Assembly (NCBI GenBank): GCA_020744425.1 | Contig: JAGMUV010000024.1 | Span: 806,001-870,000 of the forward strand | Source of the DNA: Dactylonectria macrodidyma | Taxonomy: Eukaryota; Ascomycota; Sordariomycetes; Hypocreales; Nectriaceae | Direction of reading: 5' to 3' | DNA length: 64,000 nt | Part shown: positions 36,921 to 48,200 of the stretch, one piece after another | How the letters are laid out: each line of letters starts with the position of its first letter | How positions within the stretch are numbered: position 1 is the stretch's first letter | Notes under the pieces: generated by a model | What the model was told of the DNA's origin: nothing | The model's input: the letters and a program-made list of their open reading frames with translations, nothing else | Database searches by the model: none | Position numbers and translations under genes: made by a program

Positions 36921-37145
36921 ATATCCGCTTCTGTTGCGTACTTGGAGAGGTCAATGGTGAGGGAGCCGCAAAGATTTAGCGTTGTGTCTAGTGCTTGGTG
37001 TGTCTTCATAGAACAGAATTAAGTAGGCAGCTATCTAAAACTCAAATTGCTATTTCCACATCACAAAACAGGGTGCCTCTGACATTTAAGGCGTGGAAAG
37101 TCTAATTATACTTGGTATAAATGCCCTTCAGAAATCTGAAGATGC

Positions 37146-38000
37146 CTAATCTTGGTTCACGGCTTGGTCCTTCAATATGACGAATTTCCCGCCGGGCCCG
37201 ACGCTCTCGGCTACCATCTCATTCCCCTTTCCCAAGGCTGATGCATCCTCGACCGTAGCTTCCATCATGTCTAGAACACCTGCCGCCCTAGACGTATCAA
37301 ACGATTTCCACACAGTCTTCTTAGCTAGGGTGGGTGCGTCCGCCGTGGTACTGCTGAACATTCGGAAGCGAACCTCCTGGTAACCGACAGCAATGATGCG
37401 TTCCCCGGGTGCAAAGAAAGAGGCCGAATGCTCGTGAGAATGGCCGTGGCGTGCTTCTGCCTGGGGATCAAGTACCGTGCTAAGCGTTGATGCTCGGGCG
37501 ACAACACCCGCAGCAGCCTCTGCCACAGGAACAGTCGCTTTCCCCCTTGCTAACGAGGACTCGCTGTGATCCATGGACACAGAGGCGTCTTGCACTACAT
37601 GCAAAGCCACGACCAGGTAGATGCGCGTCCTGCCTCTGTACTTCTCTAGCCACTCCTTCACTTCCTCGTTGCTGAGGAGCTCCTCGAACTTCTCGTCCAC
37701 ATGGTACAGATCGTAGCTAACAGCCTTGGCAGTCTTGAGCGTGTCGACGGACTTTTCCGATTTTCTGGCCAAGACACCAAGTATCTTGGTGAATAAAAGG
37801 AGGAAGCTGGATGAAGAGGTCGCACCGGTGAGGTTTTCAAGGTTTTCGAATACTCTTCGCGACCTGTCAGCGCTCGTAAGGGTTAGGCTGGCAGCTTTGC
37901 AGAAGTTCTTCTGGGGCTTTTTCGTATCTAAGACGAGCCGTCCGAGTTGCACATCATCTTCTGTGAGAAATCCATCCATGAATCGGGAAAGAGACGGCAT
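37146..38000 (-). CDS. Gasdermin-like pore-forming cell-death protein (HET-Q1/RCD-1 type), candidate
   Basis: Single exon of 284 residues from ATG 38000; the codon extending the frame upstream (38009) is TTG. Seen: an N-terminal strand (VQLGRLVLD, residues 17-25), an alternating hydrophobic core (FLLLFTKILGVLARK, residues 66-80), AVSYDLYHVDEKFEELL, VKEWLE, the strand IYLVVALHVVQDASV, a His-rich linker (residues 184-191), then RIIAVGYQEVRFRMF and a short acidic C-terminal tail. This order and the ~280 residue length fit my memory of fungal gasdermin-like proteins, which have a small inhibitory C-terminus removed by a protease. The head-to-head CHAT-protease gene, 380 bp away, strongly supports the call. 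No database search was possible. Alternative: another fungal membrane-active protein of unknown class. Confidence 0.68.
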   Translation of the reverse strand: MPSLSRFMDGFLTEDDVQLGRLVLDTKKPQKNFCKAASLTLTSADRSRRVFENLENLTGATSSSSFLLLFTKILGVLARKSEKSVDTLKTAKAVSYDLYHVDEKFEELLSNEEVKEWLEKYRGRTRIYLVVALHVVQDASVSMDHSESSLARGKATVPVAEAAAGVVARASTLSTVLDPQAEARHGHSHEHSASFFAPGERIIAVGYQEVRFRMFSSTTADAPTLAKKTVWKSFDTSRAAGVLDMMEATVEDASALGKGNEMVAESVGPGGKFVILKDQAVNQD

Positions 38001-38380
38001 CTTGTTCAAGCTGGCGTCACAGTTGGCCTAACGCTTCTTTGTTGCCTGCAACTCTGTTTGATCCTCATCGTGAGAGATTAAACACCTGCCGGCTCACGTG
38101 GCTCCCTCGCTTGAAATATGCATGATAGGCTGCTGACAGGCTGCAGTTGTGGCTGAATTTCATCAATCAAAACGTAGAGTGTGCCACCCTCAAGAAATTG
38201 TCACCTGACCGAATATTGCTATTCGCTTTCAGGATTGGGCAGAGTTTATCACCTTGTTGCCTGATAAGATAATCCCTGTCTTCCTAGGTCTTGACCGAAG
38301 GTATTCAAAAAAACGCTCGTTGGGGTTTGGGGCGCGTGAGCCTCATCTTGTCTATACCACAACGACATCAACTTAGCAAC
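38001..38380. promoter_or_regulatory. Shared bidirectional promoter of the gasdermin-like and CHAT genes
   Basis: 380 bp separate the two start codons. It has an E-box CACGTG at 38095-38100 and a cluster of GATA sites: reverse TTATC near 38247-38251, GATAAG 38263-38268 and an overlapping GATAA to 38272. Co-regulation is inference. Confidence 0.5.
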
Positions 38381-41300
38381 ATGGAAGTCCAGGCGCTGGA
38401 AGCAGTTGTCATCGCAATTCCTCCTGACTGTCCCGAGAAAGCTGAGGCTCTCAATGAGCTCGGAAAGTGTCTCTGGCAAACCGCACTACAAACACAGAGC
38501 GAAGACACACTGCGAAAGGCTGTTTCGATCATCGAGGAAGCGGTGCGAATGACAGAGACCAATAAATCCGATCTATCACGGTACCTCAACAATCTTGGAC
38601 TTTTTCTCTCCGATTTGGCGTCATTCACCGGCGACAAAACGTACTGGGAGCAGTCTATCTCGTCGTTGGAGCGCGGAAGTGAATGTGCCCCGGAAACAAT
38701 AAAAAGCGGCTTACTATTGAACTTGGGGAACACATTGCGTACTCTGTATGACGTTGAACGAGATGTGGAGCTCCTGAATCGCGCGGTTGGCGTGTATCAG
38801 GATGGCTTAGAAGCGAATCCCACTGCGTTGAGCAAGCCTAAGCTACTTAATGGGTTGGCAGCCTCTCTGTTGGCGAGGTGTCTCGCCAAGACCAAATGCG
38901 CCACTGACGACTTGGACGACGCTCTCAGATATGCGGGAGAGGCTGTGGAAAATTCAGATGACGATCATCCCTTTCGTGCGATATTCCTCGATACGTACGC
39001 CTCGGTGCTATTCGCTCGTTTCGGCCGCCAACACTCGATTGAACTCCTAGATGCTTCGATCTCTTACGGGTTTGAAGCAGTGGGCCTGGCGAGCGAACGA
39101 TGCTCTCCCGAGACCCCGGCATTCGTCGTCAATCTTGTTGAATCTCTCCTAATGCGACGCCGAATCGACTCCTCAGATTCTTACCTGGACAGCGCTCTAG
39201 AAATATTAGAGAATGTTCTGCAGGACATCGACGACAATCATCAAAATGGGAATTACTGCTCGTTACTCTATACTCGTTGCTTACTGGATCGATATGAGCG
39301 AGACGGCGACGAGCGTGATATCCAAGCCTGCAGTGACAATCTAGCAATCCTATCAAAAGTTCCAGCTGGAAAGAGTGTGCCTTGGTCACCTTACCTTGCC
39401 GTCATGGTGGAGGTACTTATCCGTCACTCCGAGATCTCATCATCTGCCGAATCCCTCGATCAAGCCGTGGACATCTTGAAGAGCGCGTCCTTGCGTATCC
39501 GAGATCACAGTCCTGAAGCGTCCGTCGTCTACGACCACCTGAGTGTCGGTTTGCTGGCGCGGTTTCAACTCCGAGGGTCTCTCGATGACCTGACCTCCGC
39601 TTCCACAGCAGCTCGAAAGGCTTTGGAGCTTCTGGATGAGTCCTCCATAGAGTACACCTTGGCACAGGTGACGTATGCAAATGCTCTTTTGAGGACTTAT
39701 GAAGAGACAGAAGAGGAGCGCCACTTAAATTCCGCCATTCAGCTATATGAACAAGTGGCTAGGAGCAACTGTGTCTGGAGATCCCTGCGCCCTGGGAGAC
39801 TGACTGTGCTTGCTTTCGCTCTGCAGCTTCGATTCGGTCTGCACAAACGTGATGAAGACTGGGAGGAATGCCTTGCAGCATGCAAAGAGTCCGTTGACGC
39901 GTCAAAGGATTCTCCGACACACTATATCCCCGTGGGTCAGATGGGTAACGCCTGGTTTGAGAAAAGTCGATCAAACAACAAGGATCCTAGGAATGGAGAG
40001 TACCTAGAGCAAGCCATACAGTATTTGACTGCGTCCTTGGATTCGATGCCCAGGGACCATACCGACAGGGCGTCCTGGCTAAATAACCTCGGTCTCGCAT
40101 ACGAATCACTATTCAAATATCGAAAAGATTCAGTCTTCTATCGATATGCACTAGACACATACCATCAAGCAATCCAGCTCGAAACTGCATCTCCATTCTT
40201 ACGTGTCACCGCAGCGTATCGCGCCCTGGTGCTCGCTGGTATATCCGATCTACAAGAGGCAGTAAAAGCTGTGAAACAAGCCATCGACCTTCTTCCGACT
40301 CTAAGCCCACGCCTTCTGAGACGAGAAGACCAACAACACATGATCACAATGTTCAGTGGACTTGGGATCTATGGAGCTGCCGTCCTCTTGGAGGCGGAGC
40401 AGGACCCATTAGAGGCTGTCCGCGTTCTCGAGACCAGTCGGGGAATCATGAACAGTTTGCTGATCGACACGCGGACCGATCTCACAGTTCTTGAAGAACA
40501 AGATGAGACGCTAGCCTTGGAGTTCAAGGGCATCAGCAGCAAGCTCGATACTGTATCTGAGTTTCCATCTCGTCTGGCCAAACCGGACGCCTTCTTGAGC
40601 CGTGACCCGGAAGCTCGGATTGCGACTGCAAAGACATTCAACAAGCTTGTCCTAAGGATTAGGAATATCCATGGACTCGAGGACTTTCTTATGCCTCCAA
40701 CAGGCAAGCAAATCCGATCGGTGGCAGGACCATCATGCATTATCTTCGTCAATGTTGCCACTTTCAGAAGCGACGCACTGATAGTTCAGTCTGACCGCAT
40801 TTGGAATATTAGTCTTACTAATCTCAAGTCAGAGGACGCTATCAGCAACGCTAACAAATTGTCGCAAGCCATACTAGACGATGGGGATGGCACTATTGAC
40901 AGGATAGAGACAAATGAATGCCTTCGGGAGATACTAGCCTGGCTTTGGCGCAGTCTTGTTAACCCCATCCTAACCGCACTCCCTCAGGAGAAAGGAGAGA
41001 TGCCGAAACGCATTTGCTGGATCCCAGCTGGTGTCATGACGAACTTTCCTATTCACGCAGCATCTGATCCTGAAGGTCATAATGCAATGGACACCATCGT
41101 CTCAACTTATGGCACCACGATAAAAGGCCTCCGTCATTCTCAGCAAAAGCTCTCTTCCTTGACACCCGGCAGAGGCTGTGGGTTGCTCGTCGGAATGCAA
41201 CTGACACCGGGAGAAAGAGACCTGCAGTTTGCCCAGGATGAAGTCTCCTCAGTTGAATCCCTTTTGAGATCCATTCTGCCTGCAACAACCGTTCTAAGAA

Positions 41301-41875
41301 ATCCTCCTGGTCCAGGAACCATAGCGTCAACTCCCACAAAACATGCTGTACTCAGCCTTCTTTCAGACGCCGAAGTCCTCCACCTATCTTGCCATGGGCT
41401 CGCTGACGCCGAAAACCCGTCTCAAAGCCGTCTTCTCCTCGCAGACTGGCAAAGCAGCAACCCGGGCCCGTTGACTGTAGCCGACATTGCGGCCCAACGG
41501 CTCCCAAATGCACGACTGGCCTTCCTCTCAGCGTGTCATGCTGCGATTGGACGGGCCCCCGATCTGATCGACGAAGGAATACATCTCGCGGGAGCGTTCC
41601 AACTGGCGGGCTTCCCACAAGTAGTGGGGACACTGTGGCAGGTAAGTGACAAGCGAGCAATGCAGCTCTCGAAAAAGGTGTGGCAGATGATTTTAGCTTC
41701 AAGTGATGGGGAGGGTAGTCAAAGCATAGAATATCAGCGACTACCGGACGTGATGAATAAAGCTTTGAGAGAGCTAAGGCAGGATACTAAGATGGCGGAT
41801 GATGAGGACGATGTGGACTTGGAGTTTGAAGACGAGCCGTTTGTATGGGCGCCGTTTGTCTATATGGGACTTTGA
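38381..41875 (+). CDS. TPR-repeat protein with C-terminal CHAT (caspase-like) protease domain, copy 1
   Basis: Single exon, 1164 residues from ATG 38381; the triplet extending the frame upstream (38291) is TTG. Residues ~1-680 are degenerate helical repeats of TPR type (repeated LNNLG, LAxxLxxR and xxLDxAxxxxxxA patterns). A helical linker follows, then a CHAT domain to the C-terminus. The Cys-His dyad is intact: His1005 in LSCHG and Cys1052 in LSACHA, followed by LAGFPQVVGTLW and the closing WAPFVYMGL. CHAT proteins are clan CD cysteine proteases related to caspases and separase. Divergent partner: the gasdermin-like gene. Predicted role: a sensor-protease that cleaves and activates that protein. 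The substrate is inferred from neighbourhood alone. Confidence 0.88.
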   Translation: MEVQALEAVVIAIPPDCPEKAEALNELGKCLWQTALQTQSEDTLRKAVSIIEEAVRMTETNKSDLSRYLNNLGLFLSDLASFTGDKTYWEQSISSLERGSECAPETIKSGLLLNLGNTLRTLYDVERDVELLNRAVGVYQDGLEANPTALSKPKLLNGLAASLLARCLAKTKCATDDLDDALRYAGEAVENSDDDHPFRAIFLDTYASVLFARFGRQHSIELLDASISYGFEAVGLASERCSPETPAFVVNLVESLLMRRRIDSSDSYLDSALEILENVLQDIDDNHQNGNYCSLLYTRCLLDRYERDGDERDIQACSDNLAILSKVPAGKSVPWSPYLAVMVEVLIRHSEISSSAESLDQAVDILKSASLRIRDHSPEASVVYDHLSVGLLARFQLRGSLDDLTSASTAARKALELLDESSIEYTLAQVTYANALLRTYEETEEERHLNSAIQLYEQVARSNCVWRSLRPGRLTVLAFALQLRFGLHKRDEDWEECLAACKESVDASKDSPTHYIPVGQMGNAWFEKSRSNNKDPRNGEYLEQAIQYLTASLDSMPRDHTDRASWLNNLGLAYESLFKYRKDSVFYRYALDTYHQAIQLETASPFLRVTAAYRALVLAGISDLQEAVKAVKQAIDLLPTLSPRLLRREDQQHMITMFSGLGIYGAAVLLEAEQDPLEAVRVLETSRGIMNSLLIDTRTDLTVLEEQDETLALEFKGISSKLDTVSEFPSRLAKPDAFLSRDPEARIATAKTFNKLVLRIRNIHGLEDFLMPPTGKQIRSVAGPSCIIFVNVATFRSDALIVQSDRIWNISLTNLKSEDAISNANKLSQAILDDGDGTIDRIETNECLREILAWLWRSLVNPILTALPQEKGEMPKRICWIPAGVMTNFPIHAASDPEGHNAMDTIVSTYGTTIKGLRHSQQKLSSLTPGRGCGLLVGMQLTPGERDLQFAQDEVSSVESLLRSILPATTVLRNPPGPGTIASTPTKHAVLSLLSDAEVLHLSCHGLADAENPSQSRLLLADWQSSNPGPLTVADIAAQRLPNARLAFLSACHAAIGRAPDLIDEGIHLAGAFQLAGFPQVVGTLWQVSDKRAMQLSKKVWQMILASSDGEGSQSIEYQRLPDVMNKALRELRQDTKMADDEDDVDLEFEDEPFVWAPFVYMGL

Positions 41876-43900
41876 GACCCATCCCCGGCGGGGCCAAGAA
41901 AGATTCCATTGTTTTCCATTCTCTCCATTTCCATCCGTTTTGTTTGGCTTCATTTTAAGTGATGCGAGCCTAATGTCAACAAACAGCGGTGACAATTTTG
42001 ACGGCGACCATATTTTTAGTAATAGTAGGTAGAATTGGACGTTGAGAGTCCCATTGTCAGCTTGCTGTATACACAGTTTTTACACGATTGCATCGCCTGT
42101 TACTCTGTCTAAATCGCCGCATGCAATTTCCATGCCAAGAGGTTGTATGATTGTCGCCTGTTCTCATTATGATTCCCCTCTATCCACGACCCTCAGTCGC
42201 CATACTGTGTAAATGCCTGGTTTCACGAACTCCGTACTATTCGAAACATGTTAAAGCCTTCTGGTAATCGTTGTTCTGTGCTCAGTATTTGTGATCAATA
42301 CACTTATCCTTGCAGCTGTAGATTTCCAGCTGGTAGAGAGAAGGGAAACACGGCCTAATGAGTACTATCTTGCTTGAAACACTTAGCCCTTCAAGCAGTA
42401 AGATCTGGGCCGTCCAGTGATTAAGCGGTGAGTGATGTCAGGTGGGCATGATGCATGCGACTAATAGATTAGTGCCCAAAGAATTGACCTGATGCCTGAC
42501 GATGACACCGACTGGGCGAATTCGAAAGACTAAGTGCACTGAAGAGTAACTTATTTAACGGTTCCAATGCAAGAAAAACTCAAAAATTGGGCGAAGAAAA
42601 AGGCTGCTGTTTCTAATAGCCAACAGAGACACTTTTACTAAGCATCAACTAGATATGCTCAATGATCAGTGATACTAAGTCTGTAAAAGGATTATGATTG
42701 CCGCAATTTCGAGCTGGAGCACTCAAATCGGGCCGAAAGGCTACAGAGTGTTCCGAAATTCATAGAGCGCCCGAGCTTCCTTGCATAGCTGATGGTGGTT
42801 TGATCCGAACCGGTTTGCCCACTGCCTTGGGGCACACCTCTGGTGCCAACAAGGTGTCTCATGTACATTTGACAGGTTCTCTCGCCGACGCTAAACGGCG
42901 GATGTCGCACCGAATTTGGAAGGCCTCATCCCCCGAAGACTAGATCACTTTTTGCCACCGTGTCCTTGCGTATGTTACTCCGTGATTTCAAGGAGCAGCA
43001 TGCCGTCATTTCTTCCACAGAGAGCAAGTCGTAAGCGAAGGAAACACCCATGGGTGATGTATGACAAGTTTAGAAAATAGTGCACGCCGCAAAATGCCAC
43101 AGCGCTTACACGGTTGCAAGATGTGTTGGTTGGCCATTTTTGTTCACTCGACTGGAATGATAGGTGATAATTAGCAAGCCTCACAGCCATCGGGCGTTGC
43201 TGACGATGTTGTGGTCCAATTGTTCAATTGAGAAAGCGCATCGTCATAACACTCAGCCGCCTTGCTGATGTGACGTGATCAGGCTCCGCGAATTTTATAA
43301 TCACAGAAAAAGTGAAATGAATCTAATGTGAAGTTCTAACTCCAAACGTGCAGACATCGAAGGATCACAGCATTCCATTTCTTAGGCACCTAGTCTAGTT
43401 GCCTTTTCTGCCTCTCAGGTGGTCCAATTTTAGTGGCTGCGCCACTTGTGTATGAGACATGTGATACGTAGCCTCGCGCATTCGATCTGAGGACCCTAGT
43501 TAGTAGTGGATCAAATACGTTCAGCTCTCACATTTGTGAAAAGCCTTCATACAGATTCTGCACAAGAATCGGGCGGACTAGGGAGCGTAGGATGAATCTC
43601 CTCGACTAAGATCTCTCCACTGCTGAAGTAGAAGGTTGAAAGACACACCTGTGGCTCTTGTCTTTGAGTTCCCTTCTGCTTTGGATGACCGCAACTTTGC
43701 CTTGCTGTTGTGTCTATTAAGGATTATATCGTTCGCGAATTGAATGATAAAAGCTTCTGACCCTTGGTCTACGTTCTCGCTGCTCTCACTAGAAGCAACT
43801 CAAGGTGTTTCCTTACTTCCTTCCGCACACACTCCTTGTTCTCTCAGTTGAATTGCGTCCATCAAGCCAGTCAACTCTTCTTTGACCACAAACAACAACC
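41876..43900. other. Intergenic region (2.0 kb)
   Basis: Short frames on both strands (such as 42692-42910 and 42975-43190) lack family features. A CTCACATTTGTGAA element near 43529-43542 resembles the palindromic units near 21.4 kb. A pyrimidine-rich stretch precedes the start at 43901. Confidence 0.5.
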
Positions 43901-45038
43901 ATGACTCAATGCGAGACTCTACGTGTCACTTCTGCCACTTCTCTCCAGCGAATTGCTCCTCAGCTGCGGCGGGATGAGACCGAATTGGGTTGCCATTTTG
44001 TACCGTAAGAATTTTCCTCACTTAGCCTATGAGTCTGCCGAAGACAGATCAAATTATGAATCAAAACTGACTTGAGTGTGTAGTTCTGGGCAACTTAGTA
44101 CAATCCCTATCAGGAACCGTCGTCGGCAAGCGTCGGTAACCTCTCGCAGCAGCTCCGATACACAAAGCTGTCCTACGCCACCGTCATCAGAAGATGAGCT
44201 GAAACAGAGCTCCTCTGACGCCGAAAGTGACACCGAAAATGTCCGCAGCGACGATGAGTATACGTCCATGGCTTCTCAAGAATACACGCTACCTGAGCAC
44301 CACTTGTTTCAAATAGTGCGGCGAGGGGTGTTCCAATCCACACGGGCAGAAATTCAGACGTGGATTGCTAATGGATCATACTCCTACCGCCAGGGTGGCA
44401 AATCGACATCTTACAGGCGTGGGAGGATGTCAGATTGGCAACATCCGAGCTCCCGAAGAGAAGAGGGTGGCATTGAACATCCCATCAACCAAAATCTCCA
44501 CTTCGCTTGCCCTTTTTATGCTTTCGCTCCCAACAATAATCAGCACTGTTTGATGGATGACCTGCAGTCTAACGAGGAGGTGAATGTGCACCTACGGCGC
44601 CATCACATGAAGTCTCCGTACTGCCCTAGATGCTATAGCACCTTCGCAACTGTTGTTGATTGCGATAGCCACATCCTGGATAGCAAGTGTGAGCTGGTCG
44701 AACCCAGACATGTCGATGGCATCAACCATTACCAGAAGTCAAGGCTCGCGAATATGGACACTGGGTATCTCAGTGATCTAGAGCAGTGGCGGTGTATGTC
44801 GGCCATCGTTTTGCCCAATCTGGAACCAACTGCATCTCCTTACTTAGACCATGGCCGCGGGTTGGTATCGTCAATGGTCCGGGACTACTGGAGCATGCAT
44901 GGCCGCCGCTGTGTTTCTCAGTACTTGGAAAGCCGTGATCTGCTTCGCATGGGCGACGAGAGAGCGCAGATTGCTCTATGCAAGTTGACTCTGAATGATT
45001 TGGTGAGAGACATCGTCAAGGGGCGTTGGCTCAGTTAG
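43901..45038 (+). CDS. Atypical C2H2-type zinc-finger protein (fungal family), copy 3
   Basis: Two exons (43901-44004, 44084-45038; 79 bp intron) give 352 residues. ATG 43901 has a good context (CAACAACCATG). Residues ~45-95 are a Ser/acidic low-complexity stretch. The family block follows: FACPFYAFAPN, a region degenerate at the usual DVKQHL site (here EEVNVHLRRHH), YCPRCYSTFA and a spaced H..C pair, then the shared helical stretch. It ends soon after, lacking the long tails of copies 1 and 2. It converges on the second CHAT-TPR gene, 219 bp apart. Function unknown. Confidence 0.75.
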
Positions 45039-45257
45039 AAGTTTGCTCGAGAGACGGGTGAATAGGAGGATTGGCACATCAAGTCTCCTCTTCACTGGAA
45101 ATTTCGCATCAATGCATCGGGAATGGTTGAGACTGTCTAGTTGGGAATGGGTTTTTCAGTCGCTCGTTGGCCTCAAGTTATCTAAACACGGCTTGCCACT
45201 CATAGATTAACATTTATCCACTTCAGTCAAAGCGTCTAATGTCTTTGAATCATCAGC

Positions 45258-48200
45258 TTACACCCCATAATGAACATAAGGAACCCAAAGCAGCGAGCGT
45301 GTCCCTCCTTTATCATCATCATCACACAGAACCACATCTCGCGACAGTCTAGCTGCCAATTCTTCAACTTCAATCACACTGTGAGACCCGGTAGGAAGTC
45401 TTTCATCATTGCCCTTCCCATCAGCAGTCTTGAGTGACTCACGCCAACGATCTCTCAACTTTCTCGTCGCATCATGAAGTCCTCGACAGACTGATTCATC
45501 AGTCATTTCACCATCTCTCATACCCTCATACGTATACCTAGCCATCTCTACACAAAGCGCGTCGTTCACTTCCCACAGTGTCCCGATGACATGGCGATAC
45601 CCTGCTAGTTGGTAGGCGCTGATGAGATGGATACTTTCGTCTGCGAATTTCTCTTCGTCAATCTTCCCTGTTCCACACGCCGAGAGATATGCAAGGAATG
45701 GCGAATACTGGCGAAGGTTCATCTCCAATAGGTTAGCCACCGTCAAAGGGTCACGGTTCACATCTTGTAGTAGTAGGTGGCTTCTCAACGGATCTTTCTT
45801 GTCTGTATAGCCGTGGCCAGCAAAGTGAAAGAGTTTACACTCTGGCAAGTGTGCAATAACGTCTTGCTTGCGTCTTTCCGGCTCAATTGGTTTCAGTTTC
45901 ATCGACTCACTCAAGTTGCGCAACACCTTAATTTCTTGAGATGTATACGGAAGACTTGAAGTCCCGGGTGTATTTTCCATGGAAATTAGTAGCGCCTGTG
46001 CTTGTCTTGATGATGCCAAGTCGGAACTTGACCGTTGACCTTGACGGATAGCTTTGATGGACGAACCATATGTTGACATGACTCTATCAATCACGGCGTC
46101 TGAACCCTGGGCAGTATGATATCCAGCGGCATGGATGGGAAATCTTGTCAAAGGCCCTGTCGGGATCCACCAGACATGCGGGCAGATTTCTCCAGCGGGT
46201 TTCAGGAACCCCAGGGCTTCAAGGACGGGGCTTGCAAGGACACCCCACAACCATTCCAGAGTTTCAAGGCTTCCTAGGTTCTCATTTTGGGCCCTATCTC
46301 TGATGTCCTTCGCTTTAAGCCTTGGTAACAACAATGACCGGATCTCAGACGGCTCAATGATAAGAGCATCACAGCGGTAGTCGCTGACATTGACGACGAC
46401 GATCGGGCCTCTCCTTGCTGTCTCCCGAATCTCTGTCTCAGTCGGGGCGTCCAAAAAGGTCTCAAAGCCTGGCAGTTTTCGGATCTCATTAATGAGTGTG
46501 TCGAGCTCGGTACTGGCGCTGTTTCGTCCACTTGAATCACCCTGCGCCGGCACCTCATTCGTGACAGCGTCGTGATGAGCATTTCCGGGGCTTGCAAGGC
46601 CATCAAGCTGGCCACGCAAGCTAACAAACTTCTCTCCAAGCTCGGGATGCTTTTGCTGAAGTATGGAGACATCCTCACGAATCTGGCTGAGTGACGCTGC
46701 AATGACCCCACGTCCAAGTTCAAGCAGTCGAACTGCCTCGAAAGGATCTTTTGAGGCATTTAATGCCATAGCCGCTGCATCAGAACCGATCCCAGAGGCC
46801 AAAGAGAGCATGTACTGCTTATCGGAGTTCTCCAAAGAGCGCGGCACGAGAAGCTGGAACAAATGCATGGCGGTACATGAGGCATTGTATGCCTGTTCCC
46901 AGGCGACGACTTCTGCGTAGTAAGACAGCAAGAACTTGGTATCTGCCAAGCGGTCCCAGACCGAGGAATGAGAATGATTTAGGGCATCTTCATAAAGTTT
47001 TATTGCCATGTCCAGGTCTGACCTTGTCCCTGCCATTCGATATCTGCCTCCGTATGCAGCGCCGAGATCTTGGAGTCGAGACCCCCGGTCCGTACTATCT
47101 TCTGGTGTTTTGTCCAATGAGTCTTGACACAGCCACAAGGCCAAGTCAATGTCAGATTTGATGCCCGTTTTGCCAAATTTGTCATAGTATGCACACCCGA
47201 GGGCATGAAGACTAAGTGCCTGAGTCGGGACATCGATTGAAGGATTTTCAACAGCGTCTTCCAGAAACTCAATAGACTTTTCCAGATCTTCAAACTTTCC
47301 TAGGCTTCTGTATTTCCAATAGTATCCAATACCCATATCTTGGACAATAGTCGGCCGCTCGCGATGGTCTCCTGGAGAGACCATTTGCAGCGCTTCATGT
47401 TGGAGCTGCAGTGCATTGTCCAAGAACTCTGTGTCTGTCGACCTCTTGAACTTAGTCTGGAATGAATTGGCCAGGCTAATCAAGCGAAATATCCTACTAG
47501 GATGATCCGAGGGCGTTTTTTCAAGCACTTTCTGCCTCAGTTGTATCGCCACGTCAAGGTCAGGCAATGCTCCAACCCTCGCGTATCTTGAAGAGTACAG
47601 AGTGCTCAAGTGTAAAAGCTGAGCCTCTCGGTCCCAATCGGGGAGAACAGGCTTTGCAAGGCCTAACTGGTAGAGTGAGATGGCTCTGTTGATATCCGCC
47701 ATGTTCCCTGCCCGTTCAAATCTGGCTCCGAGGACGGCCGCCAGATGGAAATGTCTAGCCAACCACTCAGGCTGGTCTTCTAGAGTCGCAGCAAGAGACT
47801 CCTCATAGAGTGAAATCACTGCATTCAAGTCCTTCAAAACGTTCGTAACCGTGAACCTGTGATTATGTGCAAGTCCGAGATCAAAAAGTCGAGTAGGTCG
47901 CGTCGGGTCATCCAGCGGCGCGATAGTAATGGCCTCTTGGTGATAATGAATAGTAAGGTCAATGTCTGACAAAGTTCCTTTTCTTTCGAACCTAGATCGA
48001 TGTACGGCCCCTAGGTCAAATAGACGTTCCGCACGGTCTGGGTGAGCTAGTGGCATCTTGGCAATGATTTCTTGATATCTGCCAATTGATGTATCCAGGT
48101 CTAGGTCATATCCAGTTCTGAGATACCTATTAAAGTGACCAATCGCAAGTTTTTCAAGTACACTCAAATGTTCTGAAGGGTCAAGACTTTCATCAAGAGT

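Noticed and set aside
42692..43190. Short minus-strand frames between CHAT copy 1 and C2H2 copy 3, examined as a possible second gasdermin
   Set aside because: Neither shows the hydrophobic strand pattern or the conserved blocks of the 37146-38000 protein.
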